A stretch of 64,000 bases of DNA from Larix kaempferi (taxonomy: Eukaryota; Streptophyta; Pinopsida; Pinales; Pinaceae): the NCBI GenBank assembly GCA_027924585.1, contig BSBM01000319.1, forward strand, positions 7,221,001 through 7,285,000, written 5' to 3'. The position numbers and the translations under genes are program-made. Positions 21,566-32,708 of the stretch are shown in pieces (position 1 is the first letter of the stretch; every line of letters begins with the position of its first letter). The notes under the pieces are model-generated. The model searched no databases and was not told where the DNA came from. It was given only the letters and a program-made list of their open reading frames with translations.

Positions 21566-22212
21566 AGGGCAGCCCACTCACGCGGGGAGGAGGGAGGATG
21601 GAGGAGGGGGAAGTGGGCGGCGGGGGAAGGGAGGGTGCGTGGGGAGGGGAAAGGAGGGGGCATGGGGAGGAGGGAGTATGGGGAAGGGAGGGGGGCGACG
21701 GGGGAAGGGAGCGCGAGGAGGGAGGAGGGGGAAGGGGGCGTCAAGGGAAGGGGGCATGAAAAGGGATGGGGGGAAGGGAGGGCACAAAGAGGAGGGAGGA
21801 GGGGGAAGGGGGAAATGAGGGAAGGGGGAGTGAGGAGGGGGGGGAAGGGGGGGCACAAGGAGGAGGGGGAAGGGGGCAACTGGGGGAGGGGACGCAAGGA
21901 GGGTGCAGGGTTAGTTGGTAGGTTGGGGGGGTAGTTTTATTTTTTTTGTAAATGTATTTAAGTACATTTTCTTTTTTTTAAACCCAAAGATAATATTCGT
22001 GGGATAGGGGGGAAGCCTTGCCTCGATTAATAATACATGAATTTAAAAAAAAAAACACTTAATATATATATTTATATATAACCCAGAAAGTGGTAGAGCC
22101 CCCTCTCTTGAAATTGCTAGTTTCTCCTCTCTGCAATCTTTTCATTCTTCTTGAAAGCCTTCGTGAATTGCTCCAAAGTCTAAACAATAGTGTATTAATA
22201 AGATAGATTAGG

Positions 22213-22595
22213 TGTGAGGAACCTGCAACAATTAATTGATAAAATGCACGATATATTAGATCAAAGAATATTTGTATTGATCACAGGCCACTTCGAGGGG
22301 GAAACCTCCTTTGAGTAAGCTCAATACAAATAACTTCACAGTGCCTTCATTGGCCTCAACACAAACTTATATACTAGTTTATGCGGATGGGGAAACCTCC
22401 TTTGAGCAAGCTCAATACAAATAACTTCACAGTGCCTTCATTGGCCTCAACACAAACTTATATACTAGTTTATGCGGATATACTATGGGTCAATACCATG
22501 GAACATATAATACTCTGGGATGACTTACAAAGAATACGTGTCCAACAACAATATAATAACAAAGTAAAGAGAAGGGTTGACATGGGTTCCTAACA
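22213..22595 (-). repeat. Chromovirus 3' LTR, with internal 91-bp tandem duplication
   Basis: Minus-strand start is TGTTAGGAACCC. A 91-bp unit (GGGAAACCTCCTTTGAG... to TTTATGCGGAT) occurs twice, about 22298-22388 and 22389-22479. The partner LTR has one copy, so the duplication happened after insertion or in the template. Confidence 0.88.
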
Positions 22596-22608
22596 TCCCC
22601 TCCCCCTT
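22596..22608 (-). other. Chromovirus polypurine tract
   Basis: Read on the minus strand, AAGGGGGAGGGGA abuts the TGTTAGG LTR start, as expected for plus-strand priming. Confidence 0.9.
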
Positions 22609-23790
22609 AGAAAAAGCTTTGTCCTCAAAGCTTTAGATGTGGAAATTGTTGCTGAATCTGAAGGAGTGGTTCCCATGTAGCATCCCCTGGTTGCATTCTG
22701 TGCCACTGAATTAATACCTATGTGATAGAGAGAAAGGGAGAGAGTGAAGTTGACCAGTGCACCTATTGAGGACGGCGTCTGGCTCCAAAAGGATGGATCC
22801 TTCATTATCCAGTTCTGGTAAAATAGTTTGTCCTCTGATTTTGGTGACATGAAATTTCTTCAGACAAGAGACATGAAATATTGTATGAATGCAGGAAGAA
22901 GGAGGAAGTTCCAATTTATAAGCAACGAACCCAATCTTTTGAAGAATATTATATGGCCCATAGAACTTTGGAGCAAGCTTATGACTCCCTTTGAGTTTCA
23001 TGGAGGATTTCTCATAAGGTTGTAGATGAAGAAAAACCATATCACATGCTCAAAAAGTGTGCTCAAAATGTTGTTGATCGACTTGTTGCTTCATTCGATT
23101 TCTTACCATGTGGAGATTGTCCCGCAAAATGTGAAGGATATGATCACAGTTTCGAAGGACCGTGTCAACTGCTTAAACTGGTGAACTGCTAGGGGTGTAT
23201 GGAAGAAGAACTGGTTGTTCCTGACTATAGAATACTTCATATGGAGTCATTTTATAGGCAGTGTGGTAAGAGCTATTGTACCACCATTCAGCGAGAGGGA
23301 GCCACTTTTCCCACTAATGTTGTTGTTTGGAGGTGAAGCAACGAAGATAAGTTTCCAAGAATTTATTGATAATTTTAGTCTGACCATCTGTCTGTGGGTG
23401 ATACCATGAACTCATCTTCAGTTTGGTGCCAGTGTACCGAAATAGTTCTGTCCAAAAATCATCGGTGAAAGTTGCATCACGATCTGAGACAATGGAAGAA
23501 GGGATTTCATGAAGATGAAATATCTGGTCCAGGAAAATTTGTGCGACTGAGGAGGATATATAGGGATGGCTAAGAGCATGAAAATGACTATATTTGGAGA
23601 GGTGATCAACCACAACCAAAATCACTGTCTTCCCTCCAGATCTAGGGATCCCTTCAATGAAATCCATAGAAATATTTCTCCAAATCCGTGTATGGATGGG
23701 CAAGGGTTCGAGCAATCCCAGAAGGAGTATTGTTTCACCCTTATTGCACTGGCAGGTATCACATTCAGGCACCATCTATTGAATTGTACT
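22609..23790 (-). pseudogene. Chromovirus integrase, GPY/F module and chromodomain remnant
   Basis: The integrase part (23775 down to 23314) shows CDTCQCNKGE, MDFIEGIP and SDRDATF. At the third catalytic position it reads DGQTK where the family has DGQTE, so the catalytic Glu is lost. After a damaged gap, 23040-22711 carries the GPY/F module (LAPKFYGPYNILQKIG, then HTIFHVSCLKKF). Downstream in another frame, LIQWHRMQPGDATWEPLL and FPHLKL followed by GGGDV match the chromovirus chromodomain end (W...ATWE...FP.F.LEDK). That module binds modified histone H3 in known chromoviruses. Frameshifts separate the segments. Confidence 0.85.
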
Positions 23791-23859
23791 TTTCATTCCC
23801 TACCAAAAGAAGTTACGTCCTGCTGGCTCATATGTTTTGAGGAACCCATAGTTCCCTAT

Positions 23860-25417
23860 CTATGGAGAAGCATGGAGTTCATAGAAGACAACCTGTTGAA
23901 GATCTGTGCTCTCGGGAAGCACCAGAAGACCCTTGTATCTCAGGGAAGCACCATCCCAAGAGTCATTGGCATAGCCCTGTTGAAAAGATTGCAACCAATT
24001 TGGAACAGGCATAGAAATAGCTGAAAGAGAAACTTGGTCATCAAATGTTGGAGAAAGAGCATCCGCCACAATATTGTCCTTACCCTTCTTGTAAGTGATC
24101 TCATAGTCATAACACATGAGTTTGATAACCCATTTCTGTTCTGCTAGGGAGGATACACATTGTTCTAGGAAACATTTCAGACTCTGGTGATCAGTCTTGA
24201 TGCAGAAATGATTCCCTAATAGGTATGGTTGCCACTTCTGTACTGCATGCAAAATAGGCATCATTTCCATCTAATATGTAGAGGCAGCTAAATTCTTACC
24301 AGAAAGGGAGTTGTTGGTGAATTTAATGGGATGTTCATCTTGAAGGAGAACAACACAAATTCCATTTCTGCAAGCATCACTCTCAATAGTGAAGGGCTTG
24401 CAAAAATCAGGCATAGCTAGAACAGGTGTAGTACACATAGCTTGTTTCAGTTTGTCAAATGCACACTCAGTAGCATGTGTCCATGTAAAAGAATCATTTT
24501 TCAGTAGAGCAGTTAATGGAGCTGCAATATTCCCATAATCCTTGACAAACCTGTAGTAGTAGATAGTCAATCCCAAAAAACCACGAAGGCTCTTGAGTGT
24601 CTAAGGATGTGGCCAATTGTTCATGGAAGCTATTTTGGCAGGATCCACGCAAACCCCTTGTGCTGAAATAATGTGCCCGAGATACTCTACTTCCTTCTAT
24701 CCAAGAAAACATTTAGACTATTTGGCGTGGAGATGATGGTCAGAGAAAAGTTGCATTACAAGATCCAGATGCTAGAGATGCTCAGCCCATGTTTTACTGT
24801 AGATGATGATATCATCAAAGAAGACCAGAATGAATTTCTGCAAGTAGGGTCGGAGTATTTTATTCATCAATGCCTGGAATGTGGAAGGAGCATTGGTGAG
24901 GCCAAAGGGCATGACAAAAACTCATAGTGGCCATGATGTGTGCGGAAAGTTGTTTTAGGGATATCATCCTCATGAACCCGAATTTGATGATACCCAGAAC
25001 AAAGATCCAACTTGGAGAAAAATTGAGCACCATGAAGCTCATCAAGAAACTCATAAACAACAGGAATTGGAAACTTATCCTTGATTGTGAGGTGATTAAG
25101 TGCTCAAAATAAAATGTAGAGATGCCATGGCCCATCATTTTTTCGGACAAGAAGAACTGTGAAGAAAAGGAACTAGTACTAGGGCGAATAATACCTTTCT
25201 TCAGGAAGTCCCAAACGAGCATTTCAATCTCTGTTTTTTGGTGAAATGGGTAGCGATAGGGCCTTATGTTGGGAGGAACGCTTCTAGGAAGGAACTGAAT
25301 ACGATGGTCCTCTGGCCTTGAAGGTTGAAATCCCACTTGTTCAGCAAAGACACCTATATATCTATCCAGAATTTGTTGTAGATCCAAAGGAGTAGTGAAG
25401 ACTGCTGATGGTTGCAT
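23860..25417 (-). pseudogene. Chromovirus reverse transcriptase-RNase H remnant
   Basis: The RT starts with FQPSRPEDHRIQF, then a GIIRPSTSSFSSQ block. After a frameshift the palm continues, with catalytic [10 protein letters not shown] (24795-24825) where the family usually has YxDDI. The thumb reads [14 protein letters not shown] and GFLGLTIYYYRFV. RNase H follows with FTIESDACRNGI, KTDHQSLK and VADALSPTF. A stop near 24270 separates the RNase H halves. It is a clear Ty3/gypsy RT but inactive. Confidence 0.92.
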
Positions 25418-25641
25418 ATGAATGGAATGGATCTAAGCGATGACACCATGTGAATTCTTCTTAAGGATATTTTCCATGCCATGTGAACTGATGATGCTGA
25501 GATACCCTAGTTGTAAGCTTTTCAATGTGTGTTTCTATCCATTGGTTGAAAACTGCATCCAAAGTTCAACAAAATCCCATAAGATGGGTCCAAGTGTGCG
25601 TATCCATTGAGCTCCCAAAACCACATCACATCTTCCTAAGG

Positions 25642-25878
25642 CTAAGGAAAACATGTCCCATCTCGCATGTTATAATATCGCATAGATATACACACATTGC
25701 AACACTTCCCTTTACAAGGTAAGGTGACCCCATTGGCAATCATGACTTCAAAGTTGGAGCAAGGATGGACAAAATAATCATCCTGTTCGGCGATCCAAGG
25801 GTCAATGAAGTTATGAGTTCTACCAGAATCAATGAGTATTGTAAGAGGAAGCTTCTTGAAGTAACCCCTGACCCGCAT
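25642..25878 (-). pseudogene. Chromovirus protease remnant
   Basis: ILIDSGRTHNFID matches the retropepsin active-site block DSG(S/A)THNFI, with Arg replacing the small residue after DSG. It lies between the gag knuckle and the RT, as expected. The end of the frame is garbled. Confidence 0.8.
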
Positions 25879-25971
25879 TGTTTGGGGGGTGGTGACTCCA
25901 GCTAAAGCATGGAGAGAGATGTTTGGGTGGTCGTCCTGAGACAGAGGGTCAATAGGCGGCTCCTGAATGTC

Positions 25972-26861
25972 GACCTAACCATCTATTGTATATGGAGCTT
26001 CTTCACCAATTTTAGAGGCACGCAGAGAATCCACATCTAAGAGATAGAGCTTTTTCTCAACACATCTATGTCCCTGAGTGAATTTCTCATCACAATTATA
26101 ACAAATCCCTTTTTCTCTGCATGCCTGCATCTCTATTTCAGACAAATGCTTGATAGGAGTTGATCGAGGACTTGGTGGGATGGGAGGTCGTTGGGAACCC
26201 ACATTCTAAAGGGAACAAAAGTGGGTTTGGAGCACTATTGGGATGTGATTTTGTCCTCTTCCAACTTAGCCAACCCCATGGATTCCATCATTCTGTTGGG
26301 ACATAACATTTTGACCTCAGATCGGATTGCATCCTTTAGAACATTGATAAAACAACTCCTGTAGAAGTCATTAGGAAATCCTTCTGTGTGATTGGCTAGT
26401 TTCTCAAATTATGTCTAATACTCTCTCACAGTTCCAATTTGGCGAAGTTTAGTGAGGGATCTTGTGACGTCATCAAAAGAATTAGGACCAAATCGTTGCA
26501 AAAGGAGATGGAAAAAGTCTGTCCATTTTGGCTCTTCATGAACCTTGATGTACCAACTGTACCATTGAAGAGCTTTCTGATCCAAATGAACGGATGCAAG
26601 TGGAACTTTGTTGACATCAAAATTATTATGCAGACTGAAATATTGTTCTGCCCGATAGATCCATCCAGTCAGATCAGTACCATTGAAGTGAGAAAAATCA
26701 AGCTTCGGACAACAAAAATTGTTGGAAGAAGAGAACCCAGTGTCGATAGAGGACTCTGACTATCGTTTATTGTTCATGGATGAATGCTCAAGATGGAGGC
26801 CGAGAAATTTTTCATCCAGATCCTAGAGTTTGGTTTTGAGTGTTGGAAGTTCTTCCTCCAT
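25972..26861 (-). pseudogene. Chromovirus gag remnant with zinc knuckle
   Basis: The likely start is the ATG at 26861-26859 (MEEELPTLKTKL), followed by a short heptad-like segment. The core reads FNGTDLTGWIYRAEQYFSL, QKALQWYSWYI, then QRFGPNSFDD and LRQIGTVREY, the conserved gag core of plant chromoviruses. The C-terminus has a zinc knuckle CYNCDEKFTQGHRC (26130-26090 region), the C-x2-C-x7-H-x-C form of this lineage. In-frame stops lie in the leader and after VREY. Confidence 0.88.
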
Positions 26862-27471
26862 GGTTTTTGCTCCTGTGTGGGTAACAACCATAACCAAGAA
26901 TTTTTTTTTTAGAATGGATCTGAAAATGGATTTGGGAATGGATCTGAAAAGGCTCAGAATGGATCAAAAATGACTAGATCTGAAATGGCTTTCGGAATGG
27001 ATATGAAATGGTTGGATTTGCAATAGCTCTGGACAGATATTATCTACGATTTATTAGCTGGCAATAGATATGGACCCCATGTATGCTTGGATTCCTAATG
27101 GTTTAGAGGATTCACTCGGCCACCAATGCTATCTGACGGCTTGCGTATTGGGGTAGTACCCCTCACTCCACGGCTCAGGTAAAAATGATAACCGCTTTGC
27201 CACAAACGACAGCTCTTGGTTTACCTCATGGGTGGGAACTAGTCAATCAGGTAGGGGTCATTTCCCTTTTCTCTAGCAGGTCCTCTCAATGGGTCGGCTA
27301 CTTCGAGGTTCTTTTTGTACTCCTCACAATGTTTTTTAGGGCTTATTCCCAAGTACTTCCTATAGTTAAGTGGATAGGTTTTATTCCCATATCCGAACCT
27401 GCAACAGATGCAAAAAAAAATTTTAACAGAAATTCCACCCAACGAACCCAAGAAAGTGTTATGATAAAAGA

Positions 27472-27835
27472 TGTGATGAACCTGCAATAATCAATTGATA
27501 AAATGCATGATATATTAGATCACAAAATATTTTTATTGATCACGGGCCACTTCGAGGGGGAAACCTCCTTTGAGCAAGCTCAATACAAATAACTACATGG
27601 TTCCTTCATTGGCCTCAACACAAACTTATATACTAGTCTATGTGGAAATACTATGGGTCAATACCATGGAACATATAATACTACGAGATGGCTTACAAAG
27701 CATATGCGTCCAATACTATGGGCTAATACAAACTATGGATCAACATATAATATTACGAGACGACTTACAAAGCATATGCGTCCAACAACAATATACTAAC
27801 AAAGTAAAGAGAAGGGTTGACATGGGTTCCTAACA
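27472..27835 (-). repeat. Chromovirus 5' LTR, with a different internal duplication
   Basis: Pairs with 22213-22595. It has a single copy of the GGGAAACC unit but duplicates another segment (CTATGGG...GCATATGCGTCCAA), near 27651-27713 and 27717-27786. A worn initiator-Met primer site (minus-strand TTTTATCATAAC, 8 of 12 matches to TGGTATCAGAGC) lies just inside at about 27458-27469. Confidence 0.85.
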
Positions 27836-28375
27836 TTATGTTTAAGTTTACCACTCTTAATAATGTGAGATAAACAAAATTGTAAAAGAATAAATCAATA
27901 AAGCCATAAAAAAAGCATTGCTAAATTAATAAAGCCATAAAATAATCGTTTCAAAATTAACAATAAAACTAACTAATTTATTAAAAACATAAAAAACACT
28001 AACCTTGAAAGTGTTACTAAATTGCTCCAAGTTAAATTATGAATAGTAGGAAATCTAAATGGTTTATATAGCCTAGATTAGGTTTAATATTACTTGTTTA
28101 ACCAATGCGGAATTAAAAAAATGAAATTAGTTATTGATTTATTATTAAATTTATATAAGATAGGCTTAAATAAAATATTACTAATGTTATGAATGTGGGA
28201 GTAAAAAAAATGTAAATAGCCATTACTTTATTACAAATTGTATATAAAAAATGTTACAATAAATTTTAATAGTCTTATATGTCCGGGATAGAAATATCTA
28301 ATTAATTAATACATTATTTCAATTTTTTTTATATCATAAATTCGTTTTTTTTACTAGTTTTATGAAAGTGTGCTT
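27836..28375. other. AT-rich region without a gene
   Basis: No coding signal. A segment near 28020-28045 (ATTGCTCCAAGTTAAA) resembles sequence left of the chromovirus near 22168, possibly an older duplicated flank. Confidence 0.4.
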
Positions 28376-28457
28376 TAATTTTATAAGAAAATTTTGGAGG
28401 GAAAATTTTGAACGAACAATTTGGAGGGAAGTTTTGGAGGGAATATTTTGGAGGGAT
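28376..28457 (+). repeat. Short minisatellite (TTTTGGAGGGAA-type)
   Basis: Four to five imperfect copies of a 12-20 bp unit TTTTGGAGGGA(A/T), upstream of the acidic repeat ORF. Confidence 0.7.
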
Positions 28458-28589
28458 ATTTTCATTCTCATAGCTATAAGATTGTTGGTTGATAGTTGCA
28501 CCATTCTACTTTTTGGTGAGGACTATGGTAAAATTTCATTGTCTTATCTATTAAGATTTTTCTATAATTCTATCTTTTAGTGAGAAGTC

Positions 28590-29700
28590 ATGGACTCATC
28601 TGAATTAAATTCAAAGGTCAATGAAGAGTTGTATTGTTCATCTAGCCAAGATACTGGCAGTGTAAGCAATGTAATCAAGCATGCTATTCAATAAATTCCT
28701 AATTATGAAGATTTTGAAGACACTAGTAATGAAGGGAAACAATGTGATGATGATGAAGAGCTTCCTCCAAGTGGGGATCCTAAAGATAGTAAGCAAGATG
28801 ATGACAATTTTCCTCCGAGCAAGGATTTTCAAGGCACCAATGATGATTTTCCTAAAAGAAAGGATTTTGATGGGACTAATGATGCTTTTTACGAGCATGC
28901 ATATACAAATAATGTTGATGGTTTTATTCATAGAAATGATTCTAATTGGACAAATGATGATTTTCCTTCAAGCAAGGATTTTAATGGGACCAATGATGAT
29001 TTTCCTCCTAGTGAGCATTTTTATTGGATTGATGATGATTTTCCTCCAAGTGAGGATTTTAATGGGCAGATGATGATTTTGGTGAGGAAGAAGACTTCAA
29101 TAATGATGAAGATGATTTTCCTCCAAATGAGGAATTCAATGGAACTGATGACGAGTTTCCTCCAAGAGAGGGTTTTTATGGCACCGATGATGAGTTACCT
29201 CCAAGCAAGGATTTCAATGGCAACAATGGTGACTTTCACCAAGCTAGGATTTCAATGGAACAGATGATGACTTTCCTCCAAGCGAGGATTTCAATGGCAC
29301 TGATGATGATTTTCCTTCGAGCGAGGATTTCAATGGAACCAATGATGATTTTCCTCCAAGTGAATATTTCAATGGCACTGATGATGATTTTCCTTCGAGT
29401 GAATATTTCAATGGAACTAATGATGATTTTCCTCTGAACTAGGATTTCAATGGAACATATGATGATTATCCTTCAAGCAAGGATTTCAATGGCACTGATG
29501 ATCATTCTGTTGACGATGAAGCCACAAATGATGAAGACAATGATTCTCCTCCAATTAAGGATCTTACATGCACCAATGATGAAGACAATGATTCTCTTCC
29601 AAGTAAGGATTTTATAGGCAACAATGATGTCAATGTTGAATCTCAAGAGTTCCTTTTCAGTGAAGAATTTAGTGGCACAAATAGTAATGAGGAAAAACAA
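28590..29700 (+). pseudogene. Acidic tandem-repeat protein, decayed (about 18 units of 13 residues)
   Basis: ATG at 28590 opens a frame (MDSSELNSKVNEELYC) with a TAA at 28692. About 18 imperfect copies of a 13-residue, 39-bp unit, DDFPPSEDFNGT(D/N), then follow to about 29640. One-base indels near 29055 and 29237 and a TAG near 29440 move the reading between frames, but the unit can be followed through all of them. The repeat is strongly acidic with regularly spaced Phe and Pro. No signal peptide or membrane segment is seen and I do not recognise a family. Since DNA-level repeats also preserve the unit, protein-level selection is not proven. Confidence 0.6.
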
Positions 29701-29744
29701 TTTTCCAAAGAATTGGAATCGACATGGTTTTTTTGTACTTTCCA

Positions 29745-30202
29745 TGAATACCATAACTCTGATAGAAAAGAAGAGGATTGATGTAGCAAAAACTCACGAC
29801 TTACTCTACAGACCTACAATCACAATCCCTTTCAGTGTTTTCTAGTTAATTCCAAAATTTGTTTTGATGGGACTAGCAGAAGTGTTTTCTGTAGTAGGAT
29901 TACAGGAATATTTCTATGGTCAAGTCCCTAAAGGAATGAACACCTTGGGTATCGGCTTCTTTCTCAGTTTTCTGGGAGTTTCCAGTTTCTTGGGCAGTTT
30001 ACTAGTCACCATAGTTTAGCGAGTCACTAAAGTAAGAGGGAAACCAGGATGGATTGAAAACAATCTAAATAGGTCTAAATTAGATCATTTTTATTGGATT
30101 TTGGTAATATTGGGTACTTTTAATTTATGTTGTTATGTATGTTTGGCCAAAGTATATACGTACAAGAAGATCAAGCGAATGACCTCTATTCGAACAAATT
30201 CT
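29745..30202 (+). pseudogene. NPF/PTR (POT family) transporter, C-terminal fragment
   Basis: One frame reads EKKRIDVAKTHDLLYRP, ITIPFSVF-stop-LIPKFVLMG, AEVFSVVGLQEYFYGQVP, LGIGFFLSFLGVSSFLG, then KPGWIENNLNRSKLDHFYW and YVCLAKVYTYK. This is the last part of plant NRT1/PTR proton-coupled nitrate/peptide transporters, including final membrane helices and the NLNRAHLDYFYW-type block. TAG at 29843 stands where the family has Trp (FW), and a second TAG is at 30017. The rest of the transporter (about 450 residues upstream) is absent, so this is a gene fragment, perhaps carried by an element or left by a deletion. Confidence 0.88.
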
Positions 30203-31169
30203 TAGCTTTGCAAAACGCTAAGGGAAATGATTTCATTTCGTCATCTTTTGTTTTTTGTGTAAATTTGGATATAGCTACATGGAAAAGATAAGGTATATGA
30301 TTTCGTTTCATCTTTTTTATTTCCTGTAAATTTAGATATGATTTTGTTTCATATTTTTTATTTTCAATTGTAGTGACCAGTTTCATCAATACACGAATAT
30401 TCTTCGTCGTGTACATTACATCAATGGTTAAAACTAAAAGGGTTATCTGGTTAGGCTTTTTTTTTCCGGTTACCTTCATTAATCTTCCACCATTAACCAA
30501 ATCAACCACTTGGTATCAACCACCTGCATGAGAAAATCAACCATTTGGTATCAACCACCAGCATGCTATCCCATATGTTATTCATCTGTTATTCATTTCC
30601 ACATCTTTCTTTATCCATCCATTTTTCTTTAATGTTTTAGTTTATTATTTCCATGCAATTCATTTCCTTTGTTAGTTTCAAATCCCTATGCCTTCCCGCT
30701 CAAACTACTCACCCGAGGCTTCTATTTTTGCATGAAACTGATATTGAGGGTGAAGATAGGGGAAAGAAGGCTCTCAATGCAGACAAAAGGAATGGGCGAG
30801 GGTGCAAGCGGTGTTGTCAGCGGAATTTTGTAACGTATTATCTATGAACATGCTAAGGCCAGTACATGGAAGCTCAAAGTATTGTTCCAACTTGATCAAT
30901 GATATGCTAATGTTTTAACCTAATACTCAGCAAAAGAGGAATTGCATAGAGGTTCATGTTCTTTAATTGGTCGAACAGGTTAGTATGTTCCCTTGACATT
31001 GTAAATATTTTATTTATCATGATATCCTAGAAGTATATAATCGTTGTTAGTATATTATGTTAATATAATCACTATTGTTTGGAGAAAAGTATGCATTTTT
31101 GGAATACTTAATTAATATTATCCTAAATAAAAATGAGATTGAAACACTTCTTATGAAAAAGGAATTATA
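30203..31169. other. Region without a recognisable gene
   Basis: AT-rich. A short duplication, (A)TTTGGTATCAACCACC, occurs near 30509 and 30548. A frame at 30653-30847 has no recognised motif. Confidence 0.45.
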
Positions 31170-31749
31170 TGTTAATTTTTCGATAACTTCATTCCACTAT
31201 CATTCAGGATCACTAAGAGAATAACATGTACATCATATCTACAACATATCAATCATAGACACAATAGAAATCACACAAGAGACACAGAGTTTCACTGAGG
31301 AAAACCAAGAAGGTGAAAAACCCCGCAACTTCCTCAGAGATAGAATAATCCCCAATACAAGATCAAAAGGATCAAACCCAATAACATGTCTCTAGAAGAT
31401 ACTTCTCCTCCTCCACATGTGCACCACTTTCTCACTTAGCTATGCAAGCTTGAGAAGTGAGTGAATGAATAGAATGAGAGAGGCACACCCTCTATTTATA
31501 CACTGACTTGACCTGCAAATAAATTACTGGGGCCGACTTCCTAATGAAGCCTAATAACGCATCCACATGAACTAACTAGGGCCGACCCCACACTGGTGGT
31601 CTAATAATCCATCAATACAAATGACGACACTTGCAAATACAAATGACAACACTTCCAATCAGAGGAATAAGACATCTGTGTTGGATATGCAATAAAGTAC
31701 AAATGTAATATACAAGTGAATATCTTCCGAAGTTACAAATACAACAACA
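31170..31749 (-). repeat. Copia A 3' LTR (580 bp)
   Basis: Plus-strand limits are TGTTAATTTTTCG and ACAACAACA. It is 20 bp shorter than its partner and visibly diverged from it, so A is older than the copia at 9558. Confidence 0.9.
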
Positions 31750-31760
31750 CTCCCTCTTAA
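31750..31760 (-). other. Copia A polypurine tract
   Basis: Minus-strand TTAAGAGGGAG directly precedes the LTR start TGTTGTTG. The same tract occurs at the matching place in element B (33355-33365). Confidence 0.8.
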
Positions 31761-32031
31761 CTAGGAAGGTATTCTGAACACAGGTCATCAATAGATATTG
31801 GTGCAAGTCTTCAATTCTGGAGCTGGATCATCATCACTGGATCAGGGAGCATCATCGTCATCACTACTACTGTACTTGACATCTTGATCACTGGGATATC
31901 TCATAATTCTTCTCGTCATAGGAAATTCTATAGAGCTAGCCCTTTTTCATGCTGGATGTAGGCCCACCTCCTATAGGTCTTCATCAACACTGGCCATAAT
32001 GTGGAATCCTCGGGACTTATTACGTGAGTCA

Positions 32032-32570
32032 CAATGCCTTGAAAGAGTATCCCAGGATCCTTTATGTGCCGAAGCACGACCGGCAAGATCTCCCAGGTCA
32101 ACTTACATGTGACTGTCACAAAACCTTAAAAGAGTGTCTTGCCTAGCAAGATCTATAAAGAACATTCGAGGCCTTTTATGTGACTTGCACAACCTGTCTG
32201 GATCTCCAGGACGTATTACATTTGACCCCTACCACGAAACCTTAAAAGAGTGTCTTTCCCAACAAGATCTCTAAGGAGCATCCGAGGCCTTTTACGTGAC
32301 TAGCATAACTTGTTTGGATCTCCAGGACATATTACATGTGGTCCCACAAAACCTTAAAAGAGTGTCTTGCCCAACAATATCTAAAGAGCATCTGAGGCCT
32401 TTTACATGGCTAGCACAACCTGTCCAGATCTCCAGGACGTATTACATGTGGTCTAGCAAAACCTTAAAAGAGCAATATCTCTAAAGAGAATCCAAGGCCT
32501 TTTACATGACTAGCACAACCTGTCCGGATCTCCAAGACATATTACATGCTACCCTCGCACAACTTGTCCA
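32032..32570. repeat. Tandem repeat in element A 3' region (period 111-115 bp)
   Basis: Units starting at AAACCTTAAAAGAG near 32121, 32236, 32348 and 32459, with a more diverged unit before them. Each contains GATCTCCAGGAC and TTACATGTG(A/G). Element B has a related array with a shorter unit. Confidence 0.85.
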
Positions 32571-32703
32571 CAGCCACAGAGTATCAACCTAATACTCACC
32601 GTACATCATCCTGATGCATATCATCACATGATCATCCTGATCATTATCACTGTATCGTCCTGATGCATATCATCCAGAGCATCGTCTCGATACTCATCAC
32701 ACA

Positions 32704-32708
32704 TGATC
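32704..32708 (+). repeat. Target-site duplication of element B, left copy (TGATC)
   Basis: TGATC before the LTR is repeated exactly at 39792-39796 after the other LTR. This proves B inserted into A. Confidence 0.93.

Larger units (their letters stand above)
21231..21930 (+). repeat. Polypurine tract (GGAGGAGGGGGAAGG-type), interrupted by two hairpins
   Basis: G/A-rich mirror of the tract at 20931-21190, so the whole block is an imperfect inverted arrangement around 21200. Repeated GGAGGGGGAAGG units are strong candidates for G-quadruplex or triplex structure. Gly/Arg-rich frames here are not called as genes. Confidence 0.85.
22213..27835 (-). mobile_element. Decayed Ty3/gypsy chromovirus (about 5.6 kb)
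   Basis: LTRs at 22213-22595 and 27472-27835 flank minus-strand gag, protease, RT-RNase H, integrase and chromodomain remains. RT before integrase places it in Ty3/gypsy, and the C-terminal chromodomain makes it a chromovirus. Flanks TTAGG (22208-22212) and TTATG (27836-27840) match at 4 of 5 positions, a plausible worn target duplication. The outer LTR edge is uncertain by about 20 bp because weak similarity continues to 22191 and 27457. Many stops and frameshifts show that it is inactive. Confidence 0.9.

Noticed and set aside
20976-21934. Long Pro/Ser-rich and Gly/Arg-rich open frames on both strands
   Set aside because: Produced by the low-complexity purine/pyrimidine tracts; no domains, no splice or start context, and frames open on several phases at once.
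22080-22190. Minus-strand reading TLEQFTKAFKKNEK, similar to TLKQFFVAFKK in exon 4 of the ParB-methyltransferase locus
   Set aside because: The match is short (about 7 of 12 residues) and nothing else of the family is seen there; a duplicated exon scrap is possible but not supportable.
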